This document shows positions 6,859-7,737 of a stretch of DNA of 7,737 nucleotides, one piece after another. The stretch is from Gallionella sp. (GTDB lineage Bacteria; Pseudomonadota; Gammaproteobacteria; Burkholderiales; Gallionellaceae): contig SCPW01000028.1 of assembly GCA_004298605.1 (NCBI GenBank), positions 1 through 7,737 of the forward strand, read 5' to 3'. The notes beneath the pieces were generated by a model, which saw only the letters and a list, made by a program, of their open reading frames with translations, did no database searches and was not told the origin of the DNA. Numbering within the stretch: the first letter of the stretch is position 1; every line of letters begins with the position of its first letter. The position numbers and the translations under genes were made by a program.

Positions 6859-6876
6859 CATGAGGCCCATGAGGCC
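6859..6876 (-). repeat. tandem 9-bp repeat in the rpoD leader
   Basis: Two perfect back-to-back copies of GGCCTCATG (minus strand; 6876-6868 and 6867-6859) lie about 33-50 nt before the rpoD ATG, inside the predicted 5' leader. Each copy contains an ATG. The first ATG opens a nine-codon frame ending TAA at 6843-6841, but no ribosome site precedes it. Just upstream, GCCGC/GCGGC (6874-6878 and 6885-6889) forms a further small palindrome across the predicted start site. No function is assigned. Confidence 0.5.
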
Positions 6877-6891
6877 GCAGAAAAGCGGCAG

Positions 6892-6920
6892 ATTATACCT
6901 GATCCCGCCGTGCTTTTCCT
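6892..6920 (-). promoter_or_regulatory. rpoD promoter with perfect -10 TATAAT
   Basis: A consensus TATAAT occurs at 6897-6892 on the minus strand. The hexamer 17 bp upstream (AGGAAA, 6920-6915) is a poor -35; TTAGGA a little further up fits slightly better but at a 19-bp spacing. The predicted start is near 6885, giving a leader of about 59 nt. A small palindrome CTAAC-CTT-GTTAG (6919-6931) overlaps the -35 area and could be an operator. An internal promoter between dnaG and rpoD is usual and lets sigma be made without primase. The -35 is uncertain; the -10 is strong. Confidence 0.6.
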
Positions 6921-6979
6921 AACCTTGTTAGATGCTTAGGGAAGTCGGGGGAAACGGGCGAGTTGGGGGAGACGCCCCT

Positions 6980-7737
6980 TTAGCCGCGTTGCAGCAGTTG
7001 CCGGTATTGCTCGCGTTCCGGGTCGGTCAGGCCGGACAGGCCGCTTTGCACCAATTTCGCTTGCAAGACTTGAAACTGCTGGCGGCGTTGATTCTCATTG
7101 AGCTTGCTTAACACACCGGCGAATTCGGCGGACACATCGAAGCTATCACCCCAGCTCAACATATCCGCCTCGACCGTTGCCAAGATTTTTTCATATGCCG
7201 TCCCCTGGAACGACTGCGTGAGCGCGGGGCTGCCCAGGGCGAAATTTGTTTCACGCAGTACAGACAGCACCGCCGAAACTGCTTCCGCCTCCACTCCTTC
7301 GCCATGCCAATCGGCGGAAATCTGCGCGCCCAGAGCAGGCTGGGCTATCAGGCATTGCAATAATAGCCGATGTGCCGAAGGCGGCGCCCGCCCGGCTTTT
7401 TGAAAGGCCGGGCGGGCCGCGCGCGCGACCGGTTTGATCTCGTACAACGCCTCCAGTTCCGCCTGGCTGACGCCCGAAAGCGCCGCGACTTCCTTGCGCA
7501 ACAACAACGCCGTAGCCGGTGCGGTAATCGCTGTCAGCAGCGGCTTGGCGCGCTGCAATAATTGGTTGCGCCCTTCATGGTTGCGCAGGTCCAGTTCCGC
7601 GCTCGCTTCGCGCAACAGGTAGCCGGACAGGGGCATGGCTTCCCGCACGCGCCGCTCGAAGGCGGCCTTGCCGGATTCGCGGATGAAGCTGTCGGGATCA
7701 TGTTCGACCGGCAAGAATAAAAAGCTGATGCGCTTGC
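6980..7737 (-). CDS. dnaG: DNA primase (DnaG), C-terminal part, runs off the window
   Basis: About 251 codons of the 3' half are present; the frame stays open through the right edge, and the apparent start at 7714 is a TTG, not the true beginning. The first residues, KRISFLFLPVEHDPDSFIRE, are the end of the TOPRIM catalytic domain. The DPD there is the family's metal-binding Asp-x-Asp (the FLPDGEDPD segment in E. coli). AMPLSGYLL continues the match. The last ~200 residues form the helicase-interacting domain, which diverges between species and is rich in Ala, Gln and Leu here. DnaG makes RNA primers for Okazaki fragments at the fork together with DnaB helicase. It stops at 6982-6980, 153 bp before rpoD on the same strand, the standard dnaG-rpoD order of the macromolecular synthesis operon. 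GGGG-cgtct-CCCC just after the stop codon is a short hairpin without a T-run, so readthrough into rpoD is likely. Confidence 0.96.
   Translation of the reverse strand, partial: KRISFLFLPVEHDPDSFIRESGKAAFERRVREAMPLSGYLLREASAELDLRNHEGRNQLLQRAKPLLTAITAPATALLLRKEVAALSGVSQAELEALYEIKPVARAARPAFQKAGRAPPSAHRLLLQCLIAQPALGAQISADWHGEGVEAEAVSAVLSVLRETNFALGSPALTQSFQGTAYEKILATVEADMLSWGDSFDVSAEFAGVLSKLNENQRRQQFQVLQAKLVQSGLSGLTDPEREQYRQLLQRG

Noticed and set aside
6841..6870. Nine-codon leader peptide gene before rpoD
   Set aside because: It has no Shine-Dalgarno and nothing distinctive in its codons. I kept it only as a remark in the leader repeat entry.
4943..6922. 659-codon open frame antisense to rpoD
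   Set aside because: Long antisense frames are expected opposite GC-rich genes. The product is His/Phe/Arg-rich with no recognisable domain, while the minus strand is certainly rpoD.

Overview
This window looks like a piece of a betaproteobacterial chromosome with a compact accessory segment at its left end. That assignment is inferred from protein similarity and gene order: a dnaG-rpoD pair followed by a tRNA, and a UvrA and RpoD that read as proteobacterial. No species can be named. The core genes (uvrA, rpoD, dnaG) are GC-rich with long open antisense frames. The first ~1.3 kb is visibly more AT-rich, which suggests transfer.

Left region (1-1264): a small minus-strand gene for an unknown 59-residue protein (41-220) diverges from a two-gene plus-strand unit. 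That unit encodes a 70-residue helix-turn-helix protein of the restriction-modification controller (C protein) type (308-520) and a 211-residue PD-(D/E)XK nuclease-like protein (629-1264). The gap between the divergent genes holds a 35-bp symmetrical element that closely fits a C-box operator. A promoter fits it, with the predicted start on the A of the C gene's ATG, so the transcript would be leaderless. Together these read as the C and R parts of a C-regulated type II restriction-modification system. No methyltransferase is in the window; it would have to lie to the left or elsewhere.

Middle region (1265-4762): a GC-rich palindrome separates the nuclease gene from the convergent uvrA (minus, 1372-4203), a full-length excision-repair ATPase. 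Right against the 5' end of uvrA is the catalytic half of a P2-like tyrosine integrase on the plus strand. It lacks its N-terminal domains and is frameshifted in a run of seven A. All six catalytic residues can still be found across the two frames.

Right region (4763-7737): the integrase remnant points at the 3' end of a CAU-anticodon tRNA, probably tRNA-Ile2, separated from it by an intrinsic terminator. This is the usual layout of an element integrated at a tRNA 3' end. The tRNA lies 8 nt after the rpoD stop and is probably co-transcribed with it. rpoD has its own promoter with a perfect TATAAT, in the 150-bp gap after dnaG. dnaG runs off the right edge. dnaG-rpoD is the distal part of the macromolecular synthesis operon (primase and housekeeping sigma factor).

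The most interesting part is the C-R module with its operator, an unknown divergent small protein, and no visible methyltransferase. Next is the evidence that an old integrative element left traces on both sides of uvrA.
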